Shown one piece after another: positions 40,824 through 48,505 of a DNA stretch of 64,000 nt. The notes below the pieces were generated by a model that searched no databases, was not told where the DNA came from, and was given only the letters and a program-made list of their open reading frames with translations. A program made the position numbers and the translations under genes. The stretch is taken from positions 248,001-312,000 of the forward strand of contig JAGTJW010000001.1 in assembly GCA_023657425.1 (NCBI GenBank), written 5' to 3'. Source of the DNA: Ideonella sp. WA131b. Its GTDB lineage: Bacteria > Pseudomonadota > Gammaproteobacteria > Burkholderiales > Burkholderiaceae_C. Each line of letters opens with the position of its first letter. Positions within the stretch are counted from its first letter, which is position 1.

Positions 40824-43011
40824 GGTCGGTGCTCCCCGGTGCCGGTGAGGCCGCCGCGGCGCGTGCCGCCGCTTCCTTGGCTTGTGCGCGGTAGCGGGCA
40901 AACGCCGCCACGCCCTCGGCCATGCGGCGCTCCCAGGCGTCGCCCGACTGGATTTCCGGCAGCCGCCCCCGCTCGGCCTTGAACTGCAGCGCACGCCGCG
41001 CCAGCTCGCGCGCTTCGTCTTCGCCGATCTTCACGTTCTTGCCGGCAATGCTGGCCTGGATCTGGCGCAGCGAGCCTTCGTCCATGGCCTTGGCCAGCAC
41101 GGCGTAGGCAGCTTCAAAAGGGTTGATGCGGTCGATGAGGTCGATGTCCAAGTCGCGCACGTTGATGAAGCGCCGTACGCCGTCGATCAGGTCGGTGTTG
41201 GCCTTGGCGGTGCTGCCCTCCCCGCCCGTGCTGCCTCCCGGGGTGCCGCCCGTGCCGCCAGGGGTGCCCGGCGTGGGCTGCGGCGAAGGCTCGCCGGGCT
41301 CCAGCGCCAGCTTGGCCTGCTGGGTGATGTTGATCACGGCGATGGCGTGCTGGCGCACCGCCTCCTGGTCGGGCTCGCTCAGCTCGGGGTAGCGCTCGCG
41401 CACGATCTTGCCCAGGCGCTCGATGGTCAGCTCCTCGGCGATGGTGTTCTCCTTGTCCAGCGTGCCGCGCTCCAGTGCCGGCTTGTCCTGGATGAAGGCG
41501 GCGATCACCTCGTTGAGGTCTTCCTTGCAGATGCGCTGGCCCTCGCGGCTGCGCGGCTTGGCCAGGCCGTTGATCTCGATGTGGACCTCGCCGGTCTCCT
41601 TGTTCACCCCCAGGTTCTTGCCGCCGGCCACGTAGCCGTCAGGCCCGTAGTCGAAGCCTTCCTGCGCGCCCGCGTTACGCGGCGTGAACTCGTAGCGCGG
41701 CGCCAGCACCTGCTCCATCAGCAGGCTGGCCGAGATGGCCTTGAGCATGTCGTTCACCGCCTCGGCCACCGCCGACTGCTCGGCCGCCGGCTCGGCGATG
41801 AGGTTGGTGAAGCGCGCGCGCTCCTTGCCCGGTGCATCGCGCGTGGCGCGGCCGATGATCTGCACCACTTCCGTGAGGCTGCTGCGGTAGCCGATGGTCA
41901 GCGCGTGCTCGCACCAGATCCAGTCGAAGCCCTCCTTGGCCATGCCCAGCGCCACGATCACGTCCACGTGCTCGCGGTCGTTCTTGTGGGCCGGGTCTTT
42001 CAGCGCGCCCAGCACGCGGGCGCGGCGCGCGGGGTCGGTGTCGTCCACCAGGTCGGCCACCTTCAGCGTGCGCCCGTCGCGGCCGGCGATGCGGTGGAAG
42101 CCCGTCGCCTCGTCGATGCCCTGCCAGGTGCCCAGGGCGTGCAGGATCTCGTCGACCTCGCGCTGCTTGTCCTTGAGGCTCTCGCGCGCGTTCACGCTCG
42201 GGATGTGCACGATGGTCTTGAGCGCCGGGTCCAGCACCTTTGCCACGGCATCGACGTAGCGGCCGGTGTAGAAAAAGTAGCCGATGTCCAGGCTCTTGAG
42301 CCAGCGGTAGCCGTTGAGCTGCTCGTAGTAGGTGTAGGTCACCGTCTCGAAGCGGCCCTCGTCGGCCGGTGACAGCACCGCCTCGCTGTCGCCGCGGAAG
42401 TACGAGCCTGTCATCGCCACCAGGTGCACGCGGTCGCGGGCGATGAAGGCGCCGAGCTGGCTGCCGAGCTTGTTGTCGGGGTTGGCCGAGACGTGGTGGA
42501 ACTCGTCCACCGCGATCAGGCGCCCGTCAAAGGCCTCCAGGCCCAGCTCCTCCACCGCAAAGCGGAAGGTGGCGTGGGTACACACCAACACGCGGTCGCT
42601 GCTGGCCAGGAACTGGCGCACCGCCTCCACCTTGGAGCGCGCCACGCGCGGCTCGTCCACGCCCGGTGCGTTGCACAGGTTCCACTGCGGCGCCACCGTC
42701 CAGTCCCAGAAGAAACCGTCGCGCGTGAGCAGCTCGTCGGCAAAGCTGCCGCCGATGGAGCGCTCCGGCACCACCACCAGGGCCTGCTTCAGCCCCTGGT
42801 TGTGCAGCTTGTCGAGCGCAATGAACATCAGCGCCCGGCTCTTGCCCGAAGCCGGCGGCGACTTGATCAGCAGGTACTGCTCGCCCCGCCGGGCCCAGAC
42901 GCGCTCCTGCATGGCGCGCATACCCAGCTCGTTGGCGCGGGCCGAGGCGCCAGTGCGCGCCGTGGCGATAGAGACCGACGGCACGGCGGCCGTATGGGAA
43001 GCGTGGTTCAT
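40816..43011 (-). CDS. Superfamily 2 DEAD/DEAH-type helicase of the restriction-like operon
   Basis: A 731-residue helicase or translocase. It has Walker A SPPASGKS (51-58), motif II VDEFHH (168-173), motif III MTGSYFRG (200-207), a second RecA-like domain with GMAKEGFDWIW, and motif VI QIIGRATRDAPGK (384-396). The layout resembles the R (Res) subunits of type III and related restriction enzymes, but no nuclease motif is visible in the C-terminal part. A Gly/Thr-rich linker (about 590-615) separates a helical C-terminal region. Start and stop overlap both neighbours (4 and 8 bases), so it is translated with them. Confidence 0.88.
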   Translation of the reverse strand: MNHASHTAAVPSVSIATARTGASARANELGMRAMQERVWARRGEQYLLIKSPPASGKSRALMFIALDKLHNQGLKQALVVVPERSIGGSFADELLTRDGFFWDWTVAPQWNLCNAPGVDEPRVARSKVEAVRQFLASSDRVLVCTHATFRFAVEELGLEAFDGRLIAVDEFHHVSANPDNKLGSQLGAFIARDRVHLVAMTGSYFRGDSEAVLSPADEGRFETVTYTYYEQLNGYRWLKSLDIGYFFYTGRYVDAVAKVLDPALKTIVHIPSVNARESLKDKQREVDEILHALGTWQGIDEATGFHRIAGRDGRTLKVADLVDDTDPARRARVLGALKDPAHKNDREHVDVIVALGMAKEGFDWIWCEHALTIGYRSSLTEVVQIIGRATRDAPGKERARFTNLIAEPAAEQSAVAEAVNDMLKAISASLLMEQVLAPRYEFTPRNAGAQEGFDYGPDGYVAGGKNLGVNKETGEVHIEINGLAKPRSREGQRICKEDLNEVIAAFIQDKPALERGTLDKENTIAEELTIERLGKIVRERYPELSEPDQEAVRQHAIAVINITQQAKLALEPGEPSPQPTPGTPGGTGGTPGGSTGGEGSTAKANTDLIDGVRRFINVRDLDIDLIDRINPFEAAYAVLAKAMDEGSLRQIQASIAGKNVKIGEDEARELARRALQFKAERGRLPEIQSGDAWERRMAEGVAAFARYRAQAKEAAARAAAASPAPGSTDHG

Positions 43012-44129
43012 GGCGTGTCGTCTTCGGCGGGCGGGCGGGCGGCGCGGGCGTCACCACCACCGCCACCGCCCAGTTCACGTTCGATCTGCTCGATGCTCGG
43101 CAGGCTGGTCTGCAGCTCCGGCGGCAAGGATTCGACCAGTTGGTACTCAGCCACGCCCAGCGGCTGCACATGGCTGCGCAGCGCGTACTCGGCCACCACC
43201 TTGTTCTTGCCCTTGCACAGCAGCAGGCCGATGGTGGGGCCGTCTTGCGGGTGCTTGATCTGCGCGTCCACCGCCGTGAGGTAGAAGCTCAGCTGGCCCA
43301 GGTGCTCGGGCTTGAACTTGCCGGCCTTGAGCTCGATCACCACGTAGCAGCGCAGCTTGAGGTGGTAGAAAAGCAGGTCGATGAAGAACTCGTCGCCGGC
43401 CACGTCGAGCAGCACCTGGCGGCCCACGAACGCAAAGCCCGCACCCAGTTCCAGCAGGAACTCAGTGACGTGGCGCACCAGCGCGTGTTCGATCGCCCGC
43501 TCCGGCGCTTCGTCGCTCAGGCCCAGGAAGTCGAAGCGGTACGGGTCCTTGATGGACTCGCGGGCCAGGTCGGACTGCGGTGCAGGCAAGGTGGCTGGAA
43601 AGTTGGTGTCTGCCGCGCCGCTTCGCTCCAGAAGGCGCGCCTCGATGTGCATCGCCAGCACGTTGCGCGACCAGTTGTGCTCAAGCGCCTTGGCGGCGTA
43701 CCAGCTCCGGGTTCCTGGGCCCGGCAGCTTGTCCAGCAGCACGAGGTTGTGGCCCCAGGGCAATCGTGCAACGGCCTGCTGCACAAATTCGCCGTCCGGC
43801 CAGGCGTCGGCAAACGCGCGCATGTATTTCAGGTTGCGCGGCGAGAAGCCCTGCATGCCGGGGAAGGCGGTGCGCAGGTCGTGCGCCAGGCGGTCGATGA
43901 CTTTGCTGCCCCAGCCCTGCTCCAACTGCCGCGCCAGGATGTCGCGCCCGATCTGCCAATACAGCAACACCAGTTCCTGGTTGACCGCCAGCGTGGCGCG
44001 TTGCTGGGCGCTGTGGATGCGGCTCTTCAGCTCGGCCAGCCAGTCGGCATACCCCATCGGCTGCGGGATCAGGCCCGCAGGCCGTTCGGGCGGCGGCGCG
44101 GGTGATGCCTTGGGCTTTGGCTTGCTCAT
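43008..44129 (-). CDS. YhcG/DUF1016 family PD-(D/E)XK nuclease
   Basis: A 373-residue protein of the YhcG family. The N-terminal DUF1016 domain (QELVLLYWQIGRDILARQ; FSPRNLKYMRAFADAWPD) is followed by the C-terminal nuclease domain. Candidate catalytic residues are Asp251 (DEFFIDLLFYH), Glu266 and Lys268 (VVIELKAGK), a normal PD-(D/E)XK arrangement. YhcG proteins are often found with restriction-modification genes, but their exact role is poorly known. It overlaps the methyltransferase and helicase genes by four bases each. Confidence 0.88.
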   Translation of the reverse strand: MSKPKPKASPAPPPERPAGLIPQPMGYADWLAELKSRIHSAQQRATLAVNQELVLLYWQIGRDILARQLEQGWGSKVIDRLAHDLRTAFPGMQGFSPRNLKYMRAFADAWPDGEFVQQAVARLPWGHNLVLLDKLPGPGTRSWYAAKALEHNWSRNVLAMHIEARLLERSGAADTNFPATLPAPQSDLARESIKDPYRFDFLGLSDEAPERAIEHALVRHVTEFLLELGAGFAFVGRQVLLDVAGDEFFIDLLFYHLKLRCYVVIELKAGKFKPEHLGQLSFYLTAVDAQIKHPQDGPTIGLLLCKGKNKVVAEYALRSHVQPLGVAEYQLVESLPPELQTSLPSIEQIERELGGGGGGDARAARPPAEDDTP

Positions 44130-46930
44130 GCGCGCGCCTTTCGGGTGGCCTTCTTGGCGGGCGGCACCTTGGGCGCACCCGCGGCGGCGGCCGCGGTCAT
44201 CTTCGTGTACAGCTCGAACAGCTTTTCGAGCCGCTCGGTGTCGTTCTTGAAGCGGCGGCCGATGTAGATGCGTTCGAGCACTTCGTCGTTCTGCGCGTGG
44301 GCCTGCCGCAGGTTCTCGGGCATGGCCTTGGGGTCGTAGAGCTCGGCGATGGTGGCCGGGAAATGCACTTCACGGGCGAGCAGGATGTTCTCGGCGCAGC
44401 GCGTGAGGTCGGCCTTGTTCTGCTCTGTGAGCAGCGGCACGGGGAAGGTGTTCCAGCCGAGGGTGTTGGAGTAGCGGAAATCGGTCTTCAGCTTGCCGCA
44501 GACGGTGGCGATCCAGACGAGGTGGAGGCGGCTGGCGATGAGGGCGAGATTCCAGAGGGGGGCGTCGTAGATCACCAGAGCGGCATTCGAAACGATGAAC
44601 TGCTTTGGCAGTAGGCCTATCGGCAGGCTGCTGCGAATTTCTGAAGAGTGGCTTGGGACCACGATCGAGTAAGCGTTGGCGACGGACTGAATCTGCCGAA
44701 ACCTATTTGGGAACTGGGCAAACGGCCGCGTCGTTGCAGCCTTCGCAGACTCTCGAAAGCTGCGCACACCGTCGAGGCGAGAACGAATCTGCAAGACGCT
44801 CGATGCTCTATACAAGTCTTCGTCTTCGATCCACAAACAGTAGCGCATGTCGTTATGGATCAACTCGTGCGAACCGCAGTAACCGTAGATGAACTCGGCT
44901 GCGCCCGCGTCGTCGAAAATCATCATCCGCCGTTCTTCAGCAGACAGCACAAGATGCCCGCCGTCAGAAGGCATGTTGCCCTTGAGCATGAGTCCACGCC
45001 CGTCGGACGCGCGGCTTGCCGGCTCAACAATGACATCAGCGCTGGCGACCAAGTAGGCGTTGATTCGTTCCACACTGCGCCGAATCGGAGCACCTGAGTC
45101 GTCCTCAGAAAAAAGGGTTCGGCTTGCGATAGTTCGCGTCGTACCTCCCACGATCACCACGGTCACACCGGCGTTTGAAGCGGCCAGATTCGACCACTTG
45201 AATGAAGTGTGGGCGAAGTGAATCTGAACCTCGTGCCGAAACATGAGAGGCCACAGCAGCGGAACCTGCTGGCCTTGGCAGATCGAGTTGGTGCTGACAA
45301 ACGCAAAGTCTCCACCGACGGCCTGAACGAACTGAGCCGCCTTGAAGAACCAACCGGCGATGTAGTCGAGGTTTCTCCAGGACTCCAGAACGTGACCGAA
45401 CTGGTCCTCCAGGTCAGCCTTCTGCGACTCGACCTGCAAGCTGCTGCCAACGTAAGGCGGGTTGCCGCAGATGTAGGTCTCGCCCGGCGCACTCTCGAAT
45501 TCGATCTCGCCTTGTTCAAGTCGCGTGCCAAACAAGTCGTCGGCAACCAGCTTCACCCCAAATCCGTGGACGTCCATCAGCGCCAACCAATCCAGCCGCA
45601 ACGCATTCCCACAAACAATCCAGTTCTCCGCATCCAGCGGCAGAAACTCCGCCAGCGCATCCTTCTGCCCGCGGTACAGCACGTCGCACTGGAACTCGGC
45701 AATGATCAGCGCCAGCCGCGCAATCTCGGCCGGAAAGTCGCGCAGCTCGATGCCGCGAAAGTTGGTGAGCGGGATCTCGCTCTTCAGGTGCGTTTCGCCG
45801 CGGCGGCGGTTGATCTCGGCCTCGATCTCGCGCATCTGCTTGTAGGCGATGACGAGGAAGTTGCCGCTGCCGCAAGCCGGATCAAACACGCGAATGCGGC
45901 TCAGGCGCTTGCGCAGGTTGAGCAGCTTGATCTTGTTGTCGCCCGCGGCGGCCAGTTGCGCGCGCAAGTCGTCCAGGAACAGCGGGTTCAACACCTTCAG
46001 GATGTTGGGCACGCTGGTGTAGTGCATGCCGAGTTCGCCGCGCTCGGCGTCGTCGGCCACGGCCTGGATCATGCTGCCGAAGATGTCGGGGTTGATCTGC
46101 TTCCAGTTCAGCGTGCCGGCGTGCAGCAGGTAGCTGCGCGCCATGCGCGTGAAGCGCGGCACCTCGGGGCTGCCCGAGAACAGGCCGCCGTTCACGTAGG
46201 GAAACTGGTCAGCCCAGGGGCGCAGGCCGGCGGCGGCGCGGTCGGCCGGCTTGACGTTCATGGCGCGGAACAGTTCGGCCATCACCGTGTGCACGTTGCC
46301 GCCGTCGCGCTCGGTGAACTGCTCGATCGTGCGGGTGAACAGGCCCGTGCCGTTGAAGATGTCGGTGTCTTCGGCAAAGAAGCAGAAGATGAGCCGCGCC
46401 ATGAAGTGGTTCATGTCGGCTCGGCGCTCGGCCGTGGCCCAGGCGGGGTTCTCGCGCAGGAGTTCGACGTACAGCTTGTTCAGGCGCCCGGTGGCGCGCA
46501 CGTCGATGGGGTTGTCCTTGATCTCCTGGATGGTGGAGATGCCGGCCAGCGGCAGGAAGAACCCGAAGTGGTTGGCGAAGTCGGCGTAGGCGCAGGCGAT
46601 GGTTTCGCCGGTGCTGCGGTCTTCGGCCTCCAGCGTGTGGCCGTCGGCGGCCACGAGGAAGCGCGCCTTGGCCTTGGCGGTGGCGGGGCTGCTGCGCAGC
46701 GCCTGCAGACTGGGCCCGGTGCTGCCGGCCGGGCCGGTGGCGATGTGGATGTGGTTGCGCTGCAGCAGGCCGCCGGGCACATCCGACGCGTTGCTGTTGC
46801 CACTGCGCAGGCGCTTGAGCGTGGTGTCCTTATTGCCGAAGGCGGCCAGGAAGGCAAAGGGGAACTCGGCCGCGTCGAAGGGCTGAAGCGCCAGGTCGGA
46901 GATGGCTTGTTCGATTTCTACGGCGTTCAT
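44126..46930 (-). CDS. MmeI-like class I DNA adenine methyltransferase
   Basis: A 934-residue N6-adenine methyltransferase. Motif I is FDPACGSGNFL (349-359) and motif IV is NPPY (490-493), in the gamma-class order. The N-terminal helical part and the C-terminal part match the MmeI-type architecture (helical spacer, methyltransferase, target recognition, C-terminal). No D-Xn-(E/D)XK nuclease is visible in the first 130 residues, unlike MmeI itself, so cleavage must be done by another protein. The ATG at 46928-46930 is used. The region after motif IV (about 44560-45470) is visibly less GC-rich than the rest, which fits a swapped target-recognition domain. First gene of the operon. Confidence 0.88.
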   Translation of the reverse strand: MNAVEIEQAISDLALQPFDAAEFPFAFLAAFGNKDTTLKRLRSGNSNASDVPGGLLQRNHIHIATGPAGSTGPSLQALRSSPATAKAKARFLVAADGHTLEAEDRSTGETIACAYADFANHFGFFLPLAGISTIQEIKDNPIDVRATGRLNKLYVELLRENPAWATAERRADMNHFMARLIFCFFAEDTDIFNGTGLFTRTIEQFTERDGGNVHTVMAELFRAMNVKPADRAAAGLRPWADQFPYVNGGLFSGSPEVPRFTRMARSYLLHAGTLNWKQINPDIFGSMIQAVADDAERGELGMHYTSVPNILKVLNPLFLDDLRAQLAAAGDNKIKLLNLRKRLSRIRVFDPACGSGNFLVIAYKQMREIEAEINRRRGETHLKSEIPLTNFRGIELRDFPAEIARLALIIAEFQCDVLYRGQKDALAEFLPLDAENWIVCGNALRLDWLALMDVHGFGVKLVADDLFGTRLEQGEIEFESAPGETYICGNPPYVGSSLQVESQKADLEDQFGHVLESWRNLDYIAGWFFKAAQFVQAVGGDFAFVSTNSICQGQQVPLLWPLMFRHEVQIHFAHTSFKWSNLAASNAGVTVVIVGGTTRTIASRTLFSEDDSGAPIRRSVERINAYLVASADVIVEPASRASDGRGLMLKGNMPSDGGHLVLSAEERRMMIFDDAGAAEFIYGYCGSHELIHNDMRYCLWIEDEDLYRASSVLQIRSRLDGVRSFRESAKAATTRPFAQFPNRFRQIQSVANAYSIVVPSHSSEIRSSLPIGLLPKQFIVSNAALVIYDAPLWNLALIASRLHLVWIATVCGKLKTDFRYSNTLGWNTFPVPLLTEQNKADLTRCAENILLAREVHFPATIAELYDPKAMPENLRQAHAQNDEVLERIYIGRRFKNDTERLEKLFELYTKMTAAAAAGAPKVPPAKKATRKARA

Positions 46931-47055
46931 GGCGATGCGCGCGCTCCTCAGGCGCGGCGGCATCGTAGCAACCGGGCCGCGCGGGCCTGGCCAGGGCACG
47001 GGGAGGCTGGGGGCGTTCACGCAGTGGCAGCTTTGGGCGGCGGCGGGGATGAGAA

Positions 47056-47090
47056 CTGTATGAACATACAGCTCTGACGGCTACAGGCAA
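47056..47090 (-). promoter_or_regulatory. LexA (SOS) box overlapping a putative promoter of the restriction-like operon
   Basis: CTGTATGAACATACAG (47056-47071) has the invariant CTG-N10-CAG of the LexA operator of beta- and gammaproteobacteria, with symmetrical flanks (CTGTATG/CATACAG). On the minus strand TTGCCT (47090-47085) and TATGTT (47068-47063) are 16 bases apart, so the box covers the -10 element. The next start downstream is the methyltransferase at 46930. The rest of the gap (46931-47055) is a GC-rich leader with no gene. Confidence 0.7.
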
Positions 47091-47095
47091 AGACA

Positions 47096-47109
47096 CCCCC
47101 GCACGGGGG
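47096..47109 (-). terminator. Weak hairpin after ureD
   Basis: CCCCCGCACGGGGG forms a 5-6 bp stem, followed on the minus strand by TGTCTTTG. It could partly end ureD transcription before the restriction-like operon, but the T-run is poor. Confidence 0.3.
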
Positions 47110-47134
47110 CGGCGTGGAACTCCCGGCCGCGGCC

Positions 47135-47983
47135 TCAGGTGCGCCAGATGCGCGGCGGCTCGGCCGCCAGGCCCCAGGCCTCGGCGCGCCAGGCGGCGCG
47201 CACGCGCTGCAGCAGCTGCATGGCGGGCTCCACGCGCTGGGCCAGGGCGCGCAGCACGATCACGCGCTCGTGCGGCGCGGTCACGCCGGCCCGCAGCGAC
47301 GCGCCGGGCACGGGCGCCAGCGGCTCGGTGTGCTCGCGCGCCACATCCAGCAGGCGCTGGCGGCGCTCGCGCGCGATGGGCTCGCCCTCGGCCCACCAGG
47401 CGGTGGCCAGCACGCGGGCGCCGCCCAGGCCCAGCGGCGATTCGCGCAGCAGCCGGTCGTCGGCCGCGATGCGCCCGCGCTCCAGCCAGTGGCCCGGCAG
47501 CGCCAGGTGCTGCTGCACCGCGCCGGCCTCGAAGGGCTGGTTCGAGGCCGGCAGGCCGAGCGCGAGCACGTCCCAGCCGATCATCTGCGCGCCCGGCTTG
47601 AGCGCCAGCTCGAGACGGTTGTCGGCCAGGCAGCCGCTGTAGGCGATGGCCTCCATCGGCAGCCATTCCAGCCGCGCGCCGCCGTCCAGGGCCAGGCGCA
47701 CCTGCTGTGTGCCGGGCGCGCCCTCGCTGCGGTAGTGGCGTGCCGCGCCGGGCGTGGTGAGCACGGCGTGGCTGCCCTCGCCGAGCGTGGCCTTGAGTTC
47801 CAAACGGTCGCCACCGACGATGCCGCCCGGCGGGTGCACCACCACGTGGTGGCAGATGCCGGGGCCCTCGGGGTACAGGCGCTGCAGCACGCGCAACGGG
47901 CCTTCGTGCAGGTCGTGCGCACGCGTGGTGCCGGTGTCGTTCCAGTAGCGCAGCGCGAGCCGCGCGTGCCAGCCCGCGGGCAT
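47135..47983 (-). CDS. ureD: Urease accessory protein UreD
   Basis: Chaperone of 282 residues that binds apo-urease and, with UreF and UreG, guides nickel insertion. Family motifs are visible: HHVVVHPPGGIVGGDRLEL (split), HAVLTTPGAARHYRS, ARLEWLPMEAIAYSGC. The gene is full length. Normally ureD is followed by ureABC and ureEFG; here the next genes downstream are the restriction-like operon and then gspA, and no urease subunit occurs in the window. It is nevertheless well placed at the end of a purine-degradation cluster, where released urea could be used. Confidence 0.93.
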   Translation of the reverse strand: MPAGWHARLALRYWNDTGTTRAHDLHEGPLRVLQRLYPEGPGICHHVVVHPPGGIVGGDRLELKATLGEGSHAVLTTPGAARHYRSEGAPGTQQVRLALDGGARLEWLPMEAIAYSGCLADNRLELALKPGAQMIGWDVLALGLPASNQPFEAGAVQQHLALPGHWLERGRIAADDRLLRESPLGLGGARVLATAWWAEGEPIARERRQRLLDVAREHTEPLAPVPGASLRAGVTAPHERVIVLRALAQRVEPAMQLLQRVRAAWRAEAWGLAAEPPRIWRT

Positions 47984-47987
47984 GGCC

Positions 47988-48479
47988 TCAGCCCGGTCCG
48001 TGGCTGCGCCAGAAGTCGCGGTGCAGCGCCGCGATCTCCTCTTCCACCTCGGCCACCGGCCCCACCACGTGCATCGCCTTCTGCCCGCGCGCGAACACCT
48101 CGCGGCAGGGCAGATCCAGCGTCGGGTTCTCGGCGTGGTTGCCGGTCATCGCCAGCAGGCGCGACTCGCTCATGCCGTACACCAGCTGCCCGATGTGCGC
48201 CCAGTACTGCGTGCCGGCGCACATGGCGCAGGGCTCCACGGTGGTCACCAGCGTGCAGCCCCACAGGGTGGCGGCGTCGAAGCGGTGCGCGGCCACGCGG
48301 GCCAACACGGCCTCGGCGTGGTTGACGCCGTCGACGTTGCCCTGCTCCAGCAGCACCGTCTCGCCGTCGGCCGCCACGAGCACGGCGCCGAACGGATGCC
48401 TGCCCTTGGCCAGCGCGGCCTGGGCCACCGCGTTGGCGGCGCGCAGGTGGCGCAGCGTCTGCTCGGGCGTCAGCGGCAT
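47988..48479 (-). CDS. Nucleoside/guanine deaminase-like protein
   Basis: Zinc deaminase of the cytidine/deoxycytidylate deaminase fold, 163 residues. The zinc site is complete: HAE (His54-Glu56, GVNHAEAVLAR) and PCAMC (Cys84, Cys87). In this cluster the most likely reaction is guanine to xanthine, as in the Bacillus-type guanine deaminase, but cytosine or other substrates are possible. The ATG at 48477-48479 is chosen; an in-frame GTG at 48500 would put the start inside a 20-bp palindrome. Confidence 0.82.
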   Translation of the reverse strand: MPLTPEQTLRHLRAANAVAQAALAKGRHPFGAVLVAADGETVLLEQGNVDGVNHAEAVLARVAAHRFDAATLWGCTLVTTVEPCAMCAGTQYWAHIGQLVYGMSESRLLAMTGNHAENPTLDLPCREVFARGQKAMHVVGPVAEVEEEIAALHRDFWRSHGPG

Positions 48480-48485
48480 GGCCTC

Positions 48486-48505
48486 AGAGTGTGAGCTCAC
48501 ACTCT
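48486..48505. promoter_or_regulatory. Perfect 20-bp palindrome between permease and deaminase genes
   Basis: AGAGTGTGAGCTCACACTCT reads identically on both strands. It starts exactly at the end of the permease gene and stops seven bases before the deaminase start codon. It could be an operator, or a hairpin controlling expression of the downstream pair; there is no T-run, so it is not a normal terminator. Confidence 0.5.

Noticed and set aside
39588..46930. Assignment of the operon to BREX, DISARM or a self-contained type IIG enzyme
   Set aside because: No pglZ, brxL, drmA or drmB-like gene is present, and the methyltransferase shows no nuclease motif in its N-terminal region, so none of these names fits what can be seen.
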